Under the pieces are notes generated by a model. That model had not been told where the DNA came from and made no database searches. It worked only from the letters and a program-made list of their open reading frames with translations. A stretch of DNA of 28,510 nucleotides from Azolla pinnata (taxonomy: Eukaryota; Streptophyta; Polypodiopsida; Salviniales; Salviniaceae), in the NCBI GenBank assembly GCA_037176905.1, contig JBBBWG010026967.1, positions 26,362 to 54,871 on the forward strand, in the 5' to 3' direction. This document shows positions 11,111 through 21,529 of the stretch, piece after piece. Position numbers and translations under genes: made by a program. Position 1 is the first letter of the stretch, and each line of letters starts with the position of its first letter.

Positions 11111-11214
11111 TGACGTGGCGCCGGCTCGGCGCGGCCCGCGTCCACGTCAGCGGCGCGGGCGGCTCTCCTGCCGCCACGTGGACGGGCGCCGCCACGCTGG
11201 CGGGCTGACGTGGC
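11111..11214 (-). promoter_or_regulatory. Cluster of four ACGT-core (G-box / hybrid C-G box) elements
   Basis: TGACGTGGC occurs at 11111-11119 and again at 11206-11214. CCACGTCA is at 11142-11149 and the palindromic G-box CCACGTGG at 11174-11181. These are plant bZIP/bHLH-type binding sites. They sit about 330-430 bp upstream of the myosin-like start codon in a GC-rich block, so they are likely its promoter elements. The assignment to this gene is positional inference. Confidence 0.6.
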
Positions 11215-11284
11215 GGGCTGTTTTCTCAAACTGGCGCCACAACTCAAACACGACGGATTTTCTTCGAATATTTTAAAAAACAAA

Positions 11285-11609
11285 AAAAAAAGAGACGCTC
11301 TTTCTTTATTTGTTTGTTTGTTTGTTTATTTATTTATCGTTTTAAACAATACTGCATTTCGGGGGGCTTTTTTTTGGTTTTTTTTTCTTCCTTTTTCTCT
11401 TTTGTTTTGACCTTTCTCCCTTTTTCGATTTATTTTGATTTTTATCGGTCCCTTTTCTTATTCGTCGGCCCCATTTTTTATTGGCCCGTTTTTTCGGGTT
11501 TTTCTTTTTTTTATTTCCGCGTCTTTGTTCTGTTTCCCGCACTTTTTTGAATTAATTAATGCTCCTCTTTTTTTTTCCGCCCGAATTCGTTATTTTTCTG
11601 TGGTGCACG
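11285..11609. other. T-rich low-complexity DNA
   Basis: Runs of T with GTTTGTTTGTTT and TTATTTATTT near 11,310-11,340. No gene is supported. Open frames here give only Phe/Leu-rich low-complexity peptides. Confidence 0.6.
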
Positions 11610-11766
11610 TTTTTTTTCTATATATCCCTAATTTTACGTTCATTAAGGATTTGTTTTTCTATATATCCCTAATTTTATGTTGATTAAGGATTGTTTTTCT
11701 ATATATCCCTAATATTACGTTAATTAAGGGTTTTGTTTTCTATATATCCCTAATTTTACGTTGACA
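11610..11766. repeat. Tandem repeat, about 42-47 bp unit, four copies
   Basis: Each copy has CTATATATCCCTAATTTTA, then CGTT-A/C/G-ATTAAGG and a T-rich spacer with TTTG. The fourth copy is truncated after ACGTTGAC. The copies differ by a few substitutions. Confidence 0.9.
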
Positions 11767-13144
11767 AAATTATAAATTACATTTAACGCCTGCTAAAATA
11801 AAAACTTACTAATTGACGCCTACTCTTCCACTAAAAAATTAACACCCAATTAATTCTGTTCGTATAACGTTACTGGATTTCATCTGTAATTGCTTCTCAG
11901 TAATTGATCCTAATCAATTCCCGTACTATACTCGATTAACAGAAGCTAATAGTTTTTTTATCTAATTAATTGATTTATACGTCAACCAATATTCGAGCGT
12001 TAATCAATTGATTAATTTGATGCTAATTGAGCTCAAAATCAATTGATGTGTAATTCTTACTTCTACTGGGCGTTGAAAATGTAATTTATAATCTTGTTAG
12101 CCGTTCTTTTTGGGTAGGTTTCCCCTTTAAATTTAATAAAATGCAAACGCAAACGGGAGCGTGTTCCGCTCTAGTGCTTTCCAACTTCGTCTAGTAGAAC
12201 CGATGTTATGAATATGCATGCATGTATGTGTGTGTGTCTGGATGCATAGAACGAACCATACTTTCGCAAGCTGCAAACGCAATCAAGAATGATTCGAGCA
12301 TTCGAGATCGATGAATCACTTACAGTATGTTTCCGAGCAGAAGAATGGTAAATTTAATAAAGCATTTAATTTGTAAGGAATATAGATTAATTGTTCTGAT
12401 AAGGGAAGAAAACTGTGATTGTTTTTTTTTTCAGAAAAAAGGAAAAAAATGAACGCATAACATCTGCAAACATTTACAAACGTTACATTCGTGTCTGCAA
12501 AACCAGAAGCTTGCGAATGTTACGTTCTAAATGTGTATTTATGTGTGTCTGTTGCTGCTAGATCGTCCACGTCTCGGGCATGTTCCCATGCCATCTGCTG
12601 CATGCAGCTTGTCGGATTGCTCTGTATTTAGTATATCGCTAAACCCTAAGACCATGAAGCATGATCCACACATGTGTATAAAGTCCCAAGGTAGTTAGGT
12701 GCGTTTGGTACGATACGCATACCCATATGTATGTAATACGCGTGTAATACACACTAATCTAAAATTACGTAGAACGTGTCATTCTAGATTTTTAAATACT
12801 TATAAAATGTGTTCAAATACGTATTGTACTCGTATGGTATGCTAAATACTTGGACACTTTTGAAAATCCACATAGTAATTTGTCGTATAAATTTTTTTGT
12901 TGTGGCTCAACTTTTTTATTATTCAATGAATACGTATTATGCCTATTCTCTTTAAAATACGCGAAATGTTATGTTTAACAAATGAACACGATACATGACT
13001 CACGAGTAAACAACGTTAAGGCATAGTGCGTATTATATGACCAACAAAGTACTATACGTACTTAACCATAAAATACGTGTGCGTATTTTATGTATGGACC
13101 TTGGTATATATATATAGAGAGAGAGAGCTGGAGCAGCACTTGCT
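11767..13144. other. AT-rich intergenic DNA, no gene; possible MITE-like segment at 12,688-13,107
   Basis: No coding exon is seen. From 12,688 to 13,107 the DNA carries CCAAGGT at one end and ACCTTGG at the other. It also carries scattered motifs such as AATACGCGTGTAATAC and AAATACGTGTGCGTATTT near opposite ends in inverted sense. That could be a short inverted-repeat transposon, but the termini are weak and no target duplication is clear. Confidence 0.35.
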
Positions 13145-13212
13145 GTTTCTTGCTTGCGATATTCCTTGTCATAAAGCAGTTTCTTGCTTGCGATATTCCT
13201 TGTCATAAAGCA
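13145..13212. repeat. Perfect 34-bp tandem duplication
   Basis: A 34-bp unit beginning GTTTCTTGCTTGCGATATTC occurs twice back to back without mismatch, which implies a recent duplication. Confidence 0.95.
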
Positions 13213-13397
13213 GAACAACAAGCAGCAGCATGAATGGGCTTATTCGGACGCAGTTTTTATACGAACCGAGACCTGCAGAGTACTGACAGAATCGCGCGAT
13301 CCAGCGGCGTCTCCATACAAAAGCACGTTCGTGAGGCGCATCGTCCGCAAGAATCCGCCGCTCCGGGGCCGATTTACCAGCCCAAAAAAACAAAAAG

Positions 13398-13402
<5 letters not shown>

Positions 13403-13440
<38 letters not shown>
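13403..13440. repeat. (GA)n microsatellite
   Basis: About 18 GA units. A shorter (GTCT)n run follows near 13,470-13,490. Confidence 0.95.
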
Positions 13441-13442
<2 letters not shown>

Positions 13443-13616
13443 AAAAGAAGGGAGATAGACTACGTAGGGGTCTGTCTGTCTGTCTGTCTGTGTGTATCGA
13501 CGTTCTTCTGCAATCTTACAATTCGAGCCGATCGGCAAATTAGCGAAAGGGAAAAAGAAGAAGAAGAAAAAAAAGACGGGGGGGAGAGCGGGAGTTATTC
13601 GAGGGGTGGTGTTTTC

Positions 13617-13760
13617 TTAGGGTTGTTTTAGGGTTGTTTTAGGGTTTTTTAGGGTTCTTTTAGGGTTCTTTTAGGGTTTTTTTAAAGGGTTTTTCTAGGG
13701 GTTTTTTCTAGGGTTTTTCTAGGGGATTTTTTAGGGTTTTTCTAGGGTTTTTCTAGGGTT
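13617..13760. repeat. Degenerate telomere-like TTTAGGG array
   Basis: About 15 units of AGGG separated by runs of T with one G or C, such as TTTTAGGGTTG, TTTTTTAGGG and TTTCTAGGG. It lies directly 3' of the aquaporin stop codon (gene on the minus strand). The G-rich strand is the plus strand, opposite in sense to the array in intron 2 of the same gene. Confidence 0.85.
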
Positions 13761-13762
13761 TT

Positions 13763-16458
13763 TCATAATGCGGCGGAGGAATCATCGTCGACAACATCAG
13801 GAGCAGCGAGGAGAGGCTCCTGGGAAGCAAGAGGAGGAGGAGGAGGAGAAGGCGGCGAAGGGAACGGGATGAGGAGGATCTCGTAGAAGAGCGTGGCGAC
13901 GAGGGCGCCGAGGAGGGGCCCGGCCCAAAAGATCCAGTGGTCGGCGAAGTCCCACGCGACGAGCGCGGGCCCGAAGGAGCGCGCGGGGTTCATGACGGCG
14001 CCGCCGAACGCGCCGCCGAACAGCACGTTGGCGCCCACGAGGAGCCCGGCCGCGAGCGGCGCCAGCGCCGAAACATTCGCCTTTCCTGGCTTCGGAGCAG
14101 CCCTCGGATCGATCGCGGTCGCGTACACCGTGTAAACGAGCCCGAACGTGAGGACCGCCTCCGACGCCAGCCCGCCCGCGATCGTGAGCGACGACGACAG
14201 CGTCGGCGGCACGATGCTCTGCGGAAAGAAAAACCACCTCCGGGCCTCGTTAAACCCTAACCCTAACCCTAACCTTAACCCTAACCCTAACCCTAACCCT
14301 AACCCTAACCCTAATCCTAACCCTAACCCTAGCCCTAACCCTAGCCCTAACCCTAACCCTGACCCTAACCCTAACCCTAACCCTAACCCTGACCCCGACT
14401 CCACTGGCCTCTGACGGTTTGTTACGAGCATATTCTCGTTCCCCGGCCTCTGTTACCGCAGTGCTCACACCCACCATAGGTCCACGCGTCTGTCTGTAGA
14501 CTATACACATATACACATATATATATATATATATATATGTTGCTCGTCGACGAATGACGGGTGACGATCCAATGCTTCGATCCTAACGGCGAGAGACGAA
14601 GATGCGAAACCTGAGGTGGGCTAGCTTTAATTGAGGAATTAAACCTACGGTGGGCTGGCTTAATTAAGGAATCAATCCTAAGGTGGGCTAGCTTAATTAA
14701 CGAATCAAACCTACGGTGGGCTAGCTTAATTAAGGAATCAATCCTAATGTGGGCTAGCTTATTGAGGAATTAAACCTAAGGTGGGCTAGCTTTAATTAAG
14801 GAATTAAACCTGAGGTGGACTAGCTTTAATTAAGGAATTAAACCTAAGGTGGGCTAGCTTTAATTGAGGAATTAAACCTGAGGTGGGCAAGCTTCACCGA
14901 CCACTGGATCTATTAAGGAATTAAACCTCAGGTGGGCTAGCTTTAATTAAGGAATGAAGGGTCAGGATCAAAAGCTTCGGTCCCAACGGTGAGAGAGACG
15001 AATATGCAGAACCTAAGGTTTGAGTCCAGCCAAAAGCAAAACAAGGCTAGTTACCTTCATGAGGGTTTAGGGTTAACACGTGGAATCTCTGGCACTAACC
15101 CTGCCCCTGACCCTTACCCCGTGGAAAAACAACGAGAATATTAGATCGATGTGTCGGCGACTCTGCGACTCGATCTCGACACGGACCCCCACCCCCCGAC
15201 AGAAGCAATGAGAATATTAGATTGATGTGTCAGCGAACTCTGTGACTCGATCTCGACACAGACCCCCACCCTCGATAGAAACAGTGAGAATATTAGATTG
15301 ATGTGTCTGGATTCTGCGGCTTGATCTCAGCCGAGATCACCCCACCCCCCGATGGAAACAATGAGAATATTAGATTGATGTGTCAGGATTCTGCGACTTG
15401 ATCTCCGCCGAGATCACCCCACTCCCCCGATGGAAACAATGAGAATATTAGATTGATGTATCAGTGACTTCCGCCGATTCTGTGACTTGATCTCGACACA
15501 GACCCCCACCCCCGCCAAAAAAAAAAATATTTTTAAGAATATCGGATAAGCTTACGACGTCGGTTGCGACATAGCTGAGGAAGAGGCACGCGATCGTCGC
15601 GCCCGCCAGCTGCGCCGCCCAGTAGAGCAGGCCCTTGAGCAGGTTGATGTAGCCGCCGACGAAGAGCGCGAACGTGACGGCCGGGTTGACGTGGCCGCCC
15701 GAGACGCCCGCCGACACCGAGATGGCCACGAACAGTGCGAACGCGTGGCCGAGCGCGACCGCCGTCAGCCCCGCGGGCGTCAGGCTCGAATCGCTCGTCA
15801 GGCTAGCTGCGCCCACGGGAATAGAATATATATAAATATATTCTCGTGTGGAGACCGAATCGATTCGATCCATTTCGATTCGATCCGATTCGATTCGATT
15901 CGATTCGATCCATTTTGATTCGATCCGATTCGATTCGATCCTGTTCGATTCGATTCGATCCATTTTGATTCGATCCGATTCGATTCAATCCATTTTGGTC
16001 GAATCGATTCGATCCATTTTGGTTGAATCGATTCGATCCAATTCGATTCGATCTGATTCGATTCGATCCGATTCGATTCGATCCGAATCGATTTGATCCA
16101 TTTTGGTTGAATCGATTCGATCCAATTCGATTCGATCTGATTCGATTCGATCCGATTCGATTCGATCCGATTCGATTCGATCCGATTCGATTCAATCCAT
16201 TTTGGTCGAATCGATTCGATCCTATTCGATTCGATCCATTTTGGTTGAATCGATTCGATCCATTTTGATTGAATCAAATCGTGAGCTGAATCGGAAGCTG
16301 AAAAAACACAATGAGAAACAATTACCAAATGCGAGCACTGAGCCTTGCCCGCCAAGGACGAACAGGAAGGTGGCCACGAACTCTGCAAGAGCGCATCGAA
16401 ATGCATTGGGATGGGCAACCTCCTCGTATCGGCCGAAGCCCACGCTACCGAAAGGCAT
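13763..16458 (-). CDS. Tonoplast intrinsic protein (TIP) aquaporin, 3 exons, 279 aa
   Basis: Exons on the minus strand: 16458-16326, 15806-15556, 14218-13763. Phases are 1 and 0, all GT-AG, 840 nt. This is a six-helix channel for water and small neutral solutes, expected in the vacuolar membrane. The N-terminus [18 protein letters not shown] is followed by helix 1 ([17 protein letters not shown]). NPA motif 1 is SGGHVNPAV (N85) and motif 2 is MNPARSFGP (N205). [12 protein letters not shown] and FWAGPLLGA match TIP helices. By alignment the selectivity filter is His65-Val193-Ala202-Arg208. NAFRC near the N-terminus and VNPAVTFA recall TIP5, while the His/Arg filter recalls TIP3/TIP4, so the subgroup is open. 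Residues after about 245 form an unusual Pro-rich, then acidic, tail (ending DDDSSAAL) not typical of TIPs. The coding exons are GC-rich and the introns are repeat-filled. Confidence 0.9.
14252..14396. repeat. Interstitial telomere-like (CCCTAA)n array in aquaporin intron 2
   Basis: About 24 head-to-tail CCCTAA hexamers with CCCTGA, CCCTAG and CCTTAA variants. The unit is the six-base TTAGGG type, not the seven-base TTTAGGG typical of most plants. It starts about 35 bp intronic of the exon 3 acceptor. Confidence 0.95.
14610..14955. repeat. Tandem repeat, about 37-40 bp unit, in aquaporin intron 2
   Basis: About eight to nine copies of a unit containing AAACCT-A/G-AGGTGGGCTAGC and TTAATTAAGGAATTA. 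Copies vary at a few positions, and one copy is interrupted by a CACCGACCACTGGATC insertion near 14,893. Confidence 0.9.
15110..15520. repeat. Tandem repeat, about 77 bp unit, five copies, in aquaporin intron 2
   Basis: The core GAGAATATTAGATTGATGTG recurs at about 15,134, 15,210, 15,286, 15,363 and 15,441. Each copy also has a GACTTGATCTC-G/C segment and a C-rich CACCCCC segment. Spacing is 76-78 bp. Confidence 0.9.
15856..16275. repeat. GATTC/GATCC pentanucleotide satellite in aquaporin intron 1
   Basis: About 420 bp built from five-base units GATTC and GATCC (GATTCGATTCGATCC), with interspersed CATTTTGGTTGAATC blocks. Higher-order copies of roughly 70-120 bp are visible. All frames are stop-poor, giving artefact ESNRI or DSIRF repeat frames on both strands. 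Confidence 0.95.
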
Positions 16459-16461
16459 CTC

Positions 16462-16503
16462 TCTATCTCTGGCTCTGGCTCTGGCTCTGGCTCTGGCTCT
16501 GCT
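16462..16503. repeat. (GGCTCT)n hexamer run in the aquaporin 5' leader
   Basis: Five GGCTCT copies preceded by CTCTATCTCT, immediately upstream of the aquaporin start codon (minus-strand gene). It is a purine-rich leader on the transcript strand. Confidence 0.9.
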
Positions 16504-16569
16504 CGATCAGACTCCTGGTGGTGCCGCCGATTCACTCATGTACATACATACATACTTACATACACATAG

Positions 16570-16574
<5 letters not shown>

Positions 16575-16600
<26 letters not shown>
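16575..16600. repeat. (CA)n microsatellite
   Basis: About 13 CA units, preceded by CATA-rich sequence. It lies between the candidate TATA box and the aquaporin start codon. Confidence 0.95.
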
Positions 16601-16623
16601 AATGTAGTTGTGGAAAAAGGTCC

Positions 16624-16632
16624 GATATATAT
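16624..16632 (-). promoter_or_regulatory. Candidate TATA box of the aquaporin gene
   Basis: TATATATA lies in a non-repetitive GC-flanked context (CGACTATATATATCGG on the minus strand), about 170 bp upstream of the ATG at 16,458. That would place the transcription start near 16,595 and give a leader of about 140 nt. No experimental support is available. Confidence 0.5.
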
Positions 16633-16853
16633 AGTCGGGCCCTCTCCCTGTGTGTGTCTGTAATGCTCCTGTCGTGGTGCGCCCCCGACTCCGTTCATGG
16701 ACCATCATACCTAGCCACGCCCCATTTTCTTAATCCATCGTTCCTGGAAAACCTTTCCTTAAAAGTCCAATACCTCGGTAGCAAGATCTTAAACTCCCCA
16801 CCCCCGAGTTATCGATTTAAGTTGAGGAGGCTTTAGCCAATGCGATCCATAGC

Positions 16854-16897
16854 AATGTGTATGGATGTGTGTGTTTGTGTGTGTGTGTGTGTTTGTG
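16854..16897. repeat. (GT)n microsatellite
   Basis: An imperfect GT/TGTT run. Confidence 0.85.
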
Positions 16898-16899
16898 TA

Positions 16900-19800
16900 A
16901 GATCTATTTGTTGTTAATATAAACACTGATCAGAAGATGGAGCAGCCGCATTATCGATTGCATTAAATAAGGAAGGATAGGCAGCAACATGGTACGCCGG
17001 ATTGCTCCCAAATTAAATAGAATTATGGTGCGAATTTATGATTACGCGCTCGACTACCTCCGATAAATCTAGACAATACATCGACCTGAAGGGATCCATA
17101 CAGAGTAGGGGGCAAACAAGCTAGAATCGCCAGTTTGAAAATTGTCGAATCGAATGCATTTTAGTTGAGAACGTCTGCTTGAGTATAGATAAGGAGAAAA
17201 TAAGTCATGAGAAGTGTGGGAGACTCCATGGATCTACATAGTTCATATATGAGAAGAATGAATGGTTTAGGGTTTAAGGTCCAAGTGTTGAATCACTATA
17301 TCAAGAGAAACCTTGTTGCTAGAATGCTTGTTTGATCAGTGAAACCTTCTACAACACACGAGATGCATAAATGTAATTATTAGATTTAAGCACCACCTTT
17401 CATGTTGTTATGATATAGTGATATTCACATTGATAAGACTACGGGTCAACTATATTGATATCAATAGGTATTTATATAATGTGCCTTGTAAATTTGTAAA
17501 AAGTTTCAAAAAGTTTTAGAAAGTTTCGAAGTATTTTAGAATGTTTTTATATATTTAATTTAACCCGCAATATAAATATTTATAACCTCCTTGATCATTG
17601 TAAAGGGATTAAACATCATTCATTAACATGTCAGTTTAATCTTTTTGTTCCATTCCACCATTTTTTTGTTCACCTTCCATCTGTATGCTTGCTTATTGCT
17701 CCTAACTATTCATAGCCTCATCGTCCTCAGCTTCGAAAGATCTTAGCCTCATCACTTATAACCCATCATCCTTAACAATATTAGTCCATGATTGGTGACC
17801 TCCCATCATGATTGACATCTGAATTATTAGATAATTGTTTGGTTCAAATTGGAATAACATAAAATTGTAGATGGTTGGAATAAAAGAAATTCTCATTCGA
17901 CCACTAAAAGAGTTTAATCTAAATTGGCATGTTGGTGTGCACCAATTCAAAAGAAAAAATTTATAGATTTCACAATACAAACTATAAACATGTTTACGCA
18001 AAGAATAAATAACATTACATGTTCTCTTTTAAGATTCCTTTGAAATGTTTAAAAACTAGTGAAATATTTGACATTTTATATTGTATAATATTTATAATTG
18101 TTTAAAAGGTTTAAAATGACTTATCTTTATTTGAACCATGAATGCAAAGAGAATGTCATTTTTCGATAATAAAGTCATTGAAACGTTTTAATTAAATAAA
18201 CTATTTATATTTTTTAAAGAACGAGACGTTTAATGTACATAAAAATAACAAGTTTTTAAATTTAATATTGTCACTTTGTATAAAGTGATTTTTTTTTCAA
18301 TATATTTTTTCTTTCTATTAGGTAAAGATATATATGCAAGAGTATCCAAAGGTGTAAAATAGATGGACATATGACACACACATATAAGGTAAACAAGAGA
18401 TGTCCAAATAAATGTCATAAATGTACACCTAGAGAATAAAAAAGTCATTGTGACAACTTACAAGTCTATCAAAAAGAGTAATGACTAATAAAAAATAATG
18501 AAATGATTTTAAACGATACAAAAAATGCATCACATGTACTTACTACCTGCAACAACATTTGTAAACCCTACAAACCATTGTGTATCCCCCATGAGACATG
18601 CAAGAACTTAAATCATATAACGTTAAGAATATCTAACCACAATCGAAGCATATTGAAATATTCCTTTACATCTAACAATTCACAATTGCCAAACTATCAC
18701 AAGAACCATTTGAAACTTTCTAGAGTTATATATATAAATAGTATGTCTAGATCAACTATATTATATAATACATGTTTATGTAAAGATGGTTGAACATAAC
18801 TTGTTAATTTGAGGTTGCAGGTTTGATTTTCGTTAATCATATATCTTATGTCACTCTATCGTGATATGATTTTCTCCTTTACAGTCACATTTTCGGAAGC
18901 GTCATGGTGTAGGGGTAAGCCAAAATGAAAAACTAAAGTATATTGATAATTGATCGACCATGAAAAAAAATTTATGAGAACTGAAAATACGAATAGATAT
19001 AAATAACCATCTAGAGTCCTCATTGAATATTAGAACATTATATGCGATCTTCACCAGAGACCATGTGTTGTCTTTACCTTTGACCGAAATCAAAGAGGTT
19101 ACAAGTATTTATATTATGAGTTGAATTATGTGCATTAAAATATACTAGATTATATTCTTGAACCTTCTTCCAAGACATTAATATATTTGCCTATAGAATC
19201 CATTTGCAAGAAAGGAAATGATATAACTTTACATTGAGTAGCCTCATAAATATATGTGCAATAACTATATCATTGTACCTTACAATACCATTAAATATAT
19301 ACCAACAATTGCAAATGATTGCTATGACACTTGAATATATACCTATTGGGCCAAAAAACATGACAAAAAATAATACCTAAATGTTTTTAGAGTTTGACGT
19401 ACAAAATCTTAAACAATTCATTATTCTCAACTATATTAAAAAAAGGATGACATGATGTGCTAGTAACAAAAAAATGTCTAACATTTACCCTTAAACATAA
19501 GTTTAACTTTTAAATAGGAAGTTAATGCTAAACCTTTATTTATCGTTTAAAAACAAAAAATTCATTAATGTTAGACATCTACTAATAAGTATGATAACAT
19601 GTTAAGCAATTCAGATGCTATAGTATCTAAACGTTAAACTTTTGTGCATTAGTGCCAACATTGACATGTTTGTCTAATATCATCATGTTAGTGCTATAAG
19701 TCACTAACATGGTTATATCTCCCACTTATTATTTCCCCTATAATTTTTTGAGGGTTTCTCCTTCGAATGATTATGTTTTTTCTATAGCTAATAAAAAAAA

Positions 19801-20720
19801 TACCGACTTGAAAAAAAAAAGCTAGGCATCTACTTGTGAATAAGAATGCAAATTCTCATTTTAAAATTTGTGACTTTATTTACATACAAATCCATTGTAA
19901 GAAAAAAGGTTGTCATTTAAACAACAAGTCGATGCTCAATATCTACATCTTGTTTAAAAGGGTAGATTTCTAACACCAAATCCTAAATGAAATCGTTGCT
20001 TTTAAACAACAAGTTTATGCGCACGCTTGCTTCTATTTTCGTTTCTCGCTTCCCCCCTTCTTAATTCCATATGCTTTTATTTTATATCTCTCCTGTGGCC
20101 TAGCCCTTCTACTTAAAATAATATATTCAATAAAAGGTTATTAAACCGATTTGGTATTTGATCCATAAAGACTTGAATGGAGTTTCTAGAGCTTTCGATC
20201 CATAAAGAGTTTAATCAAGCTTGTAGATATTTTTTTTTATATTCTCACTAACGATCTTGATCTCCTATCATACATCAATTGATTACAACTCTTGGATAGT
20301 GCTTCATTGACACGACAATTTATTTTCCTCTTCTACTCGTAGGGATTGAGACTCGACGAAACATGGATTGCACCAATCAATCAAGAGAAACCACTGAATG
20401 TGATGGAGATCTTGACACATATTGTTGGCATGAGTGGCTCAAAACATATGTTACAAGCCATTAAATGATGATTGTCAGCTGAAAAACATGACTGAAATAA
20501 CAACTAACAAAATTCTCACAGTCATGTTTAAAGTAGGATTAGAAATAACAATAGGTTGTGACTAAACATTACATTATGTTAGAGAAGGAGTCTATAAACC
20601 TTAGTAAATTGTAATAATTGGTTTCGTATCGATTCTGAGCAAGGAAAGCAAACAAATGCATGGTTTTTCTAGTTTTTTTTTTCATAGAAGCTGGGAGGTG
20701 AGATTCATCATTCAATCACA
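16900..20720. other. AT-rich intergenic DNA, no gene recognised
   Basis: Open frames do not exceed about 96 codons and none shows a known domain or credible splice structure. Around 19,445-19,711 the motifs GTTAGTG, ATGTCTAACA and CACTAACATG recur in both senses, as in a decayed inverted-repeat element. I could not define its ends. Confidence 0.5.
19684..19711. repeat. Perfect 10-bp inverted repeat (hairpin)
   Basis: CATGTTAGTG, an 8-base loop CTATAAGT, then CACTAACATG. Could be one end or the centre of a decayed MITE. Confidence 0.7.
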
Positions 20721-20724
20721 CTGT

Positions 20725-21320
20725 GCATGATTTCGAACTCGTGGCCCCTTGGTCTTCAACATAATGCAAACTTGCGATTGAGCCAATGTCTTTGGAATCT
20801 CAAACTCTTGAGCTACCTCTTCATCTTCAGTAGAATGCACATTCATCAAGTAATCAAGCCAATGTTTCTGGAATCTCGCTGATTCCGAACTCGTGACCTC
20901 TTTGTCTTCAATATGATGCGGAGTCGCTGATCAAGCCGGTGTGTTTGGAATCTTACTACGTCTGCATGATTTGGAATTCATGAGCTTTTGGTCTTTAGTA
21001 TGATGTTGGCTTACCAATCAAGCAAGTGTTTTTGGAACCTCATAGCCTATGCACGGTTTCGTGAACTCTTTTATCTTTAGTACGATGCAGAGTTGTTGAT
21101 CGAGCCCATGTTTCTGGAATCTCCATACAGTCATCACGATTTCAAACTCGTGACCTCTTCGAAGATCTTCAACACGATGCAAAAGCTTACCGATCGTCTG
21201 GAATCTCAAGGTCTGCACAAATTCCGTCTTCAACGCGATGCAAACTTTGCTGATCGAGCCGACGCTTCTGGAATCTCTTCCGTTCTACGAGGAAAGCCCC
21301 GTCTGTTTCTGGAATCTCTT
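20725..21320. repeat. Diverged tandem repeat, about 80 bp unit, seven to eight copies
   Basis: The unit runs GATTTCGAACTCGTGACC, TCTTCAA-x-ATGATGC, GATCAAGCC, then TTTCTGGAATCTC. The GGAATCTC element recurs at about 20,794, 20,870, 20,948, 21,034, 21,115, 21,200, 21,270 and 21,311. The last copies are shortened and GC-richer. It ends about 550 bp before the DUF2358 start codon. Confidence 0.85.
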
Positions 21321-21529
21321 CCGTTCTGCGAAGAATCAATCGCTCGCGCCACGATCGAATCTCGCCCGTCCGCGGCGCTTCTCGTCGAATCTACACCATC
21401 CATTCCGCGGAGATCCGAATCGGACCTCTCACAGCCACAATTATTTGATGCAATTTTTGTTCTCAAATTATTCGCATGATTATCAAAAATTAGAATAATA
21501 GCATCTTTTCTGCTCCCCTTCCCAACTTT

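Noticed and set aside
10717-11283. Long open frames of Ser-Pro, Arg-Trp and Ala-Met-Thr repeats on both strands
   Set aside because: They are translations of the GGCGAN hexamer array, which has no stops in any frame. They are not conserved protein sequence.
14148-14516. Gly-Leu, Asn-Pro and Arg-Val repeat frames
   Set aside because: These are translations of the CCCTAA array in aquaporin intron 2. The GLGL frame fused to the aquaporin exon is intron read-through; the acceptor TTTCCGCAG/AGC at 14,218 removes it.
15798-16535. 245-codon and other frames of IESNRIES or DSIRFDSI repeats
   Set aside because: They are products of the GATTC satellite within aquaporin intron 1.
18800-18925. tRNA- or SINE-like promoter boxes (GGTTTGATTTTCG)
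   Set aside because: The B-box resemblance is partial, the A box is not upstream at the right distance, and no cloverleaf can be drawn.
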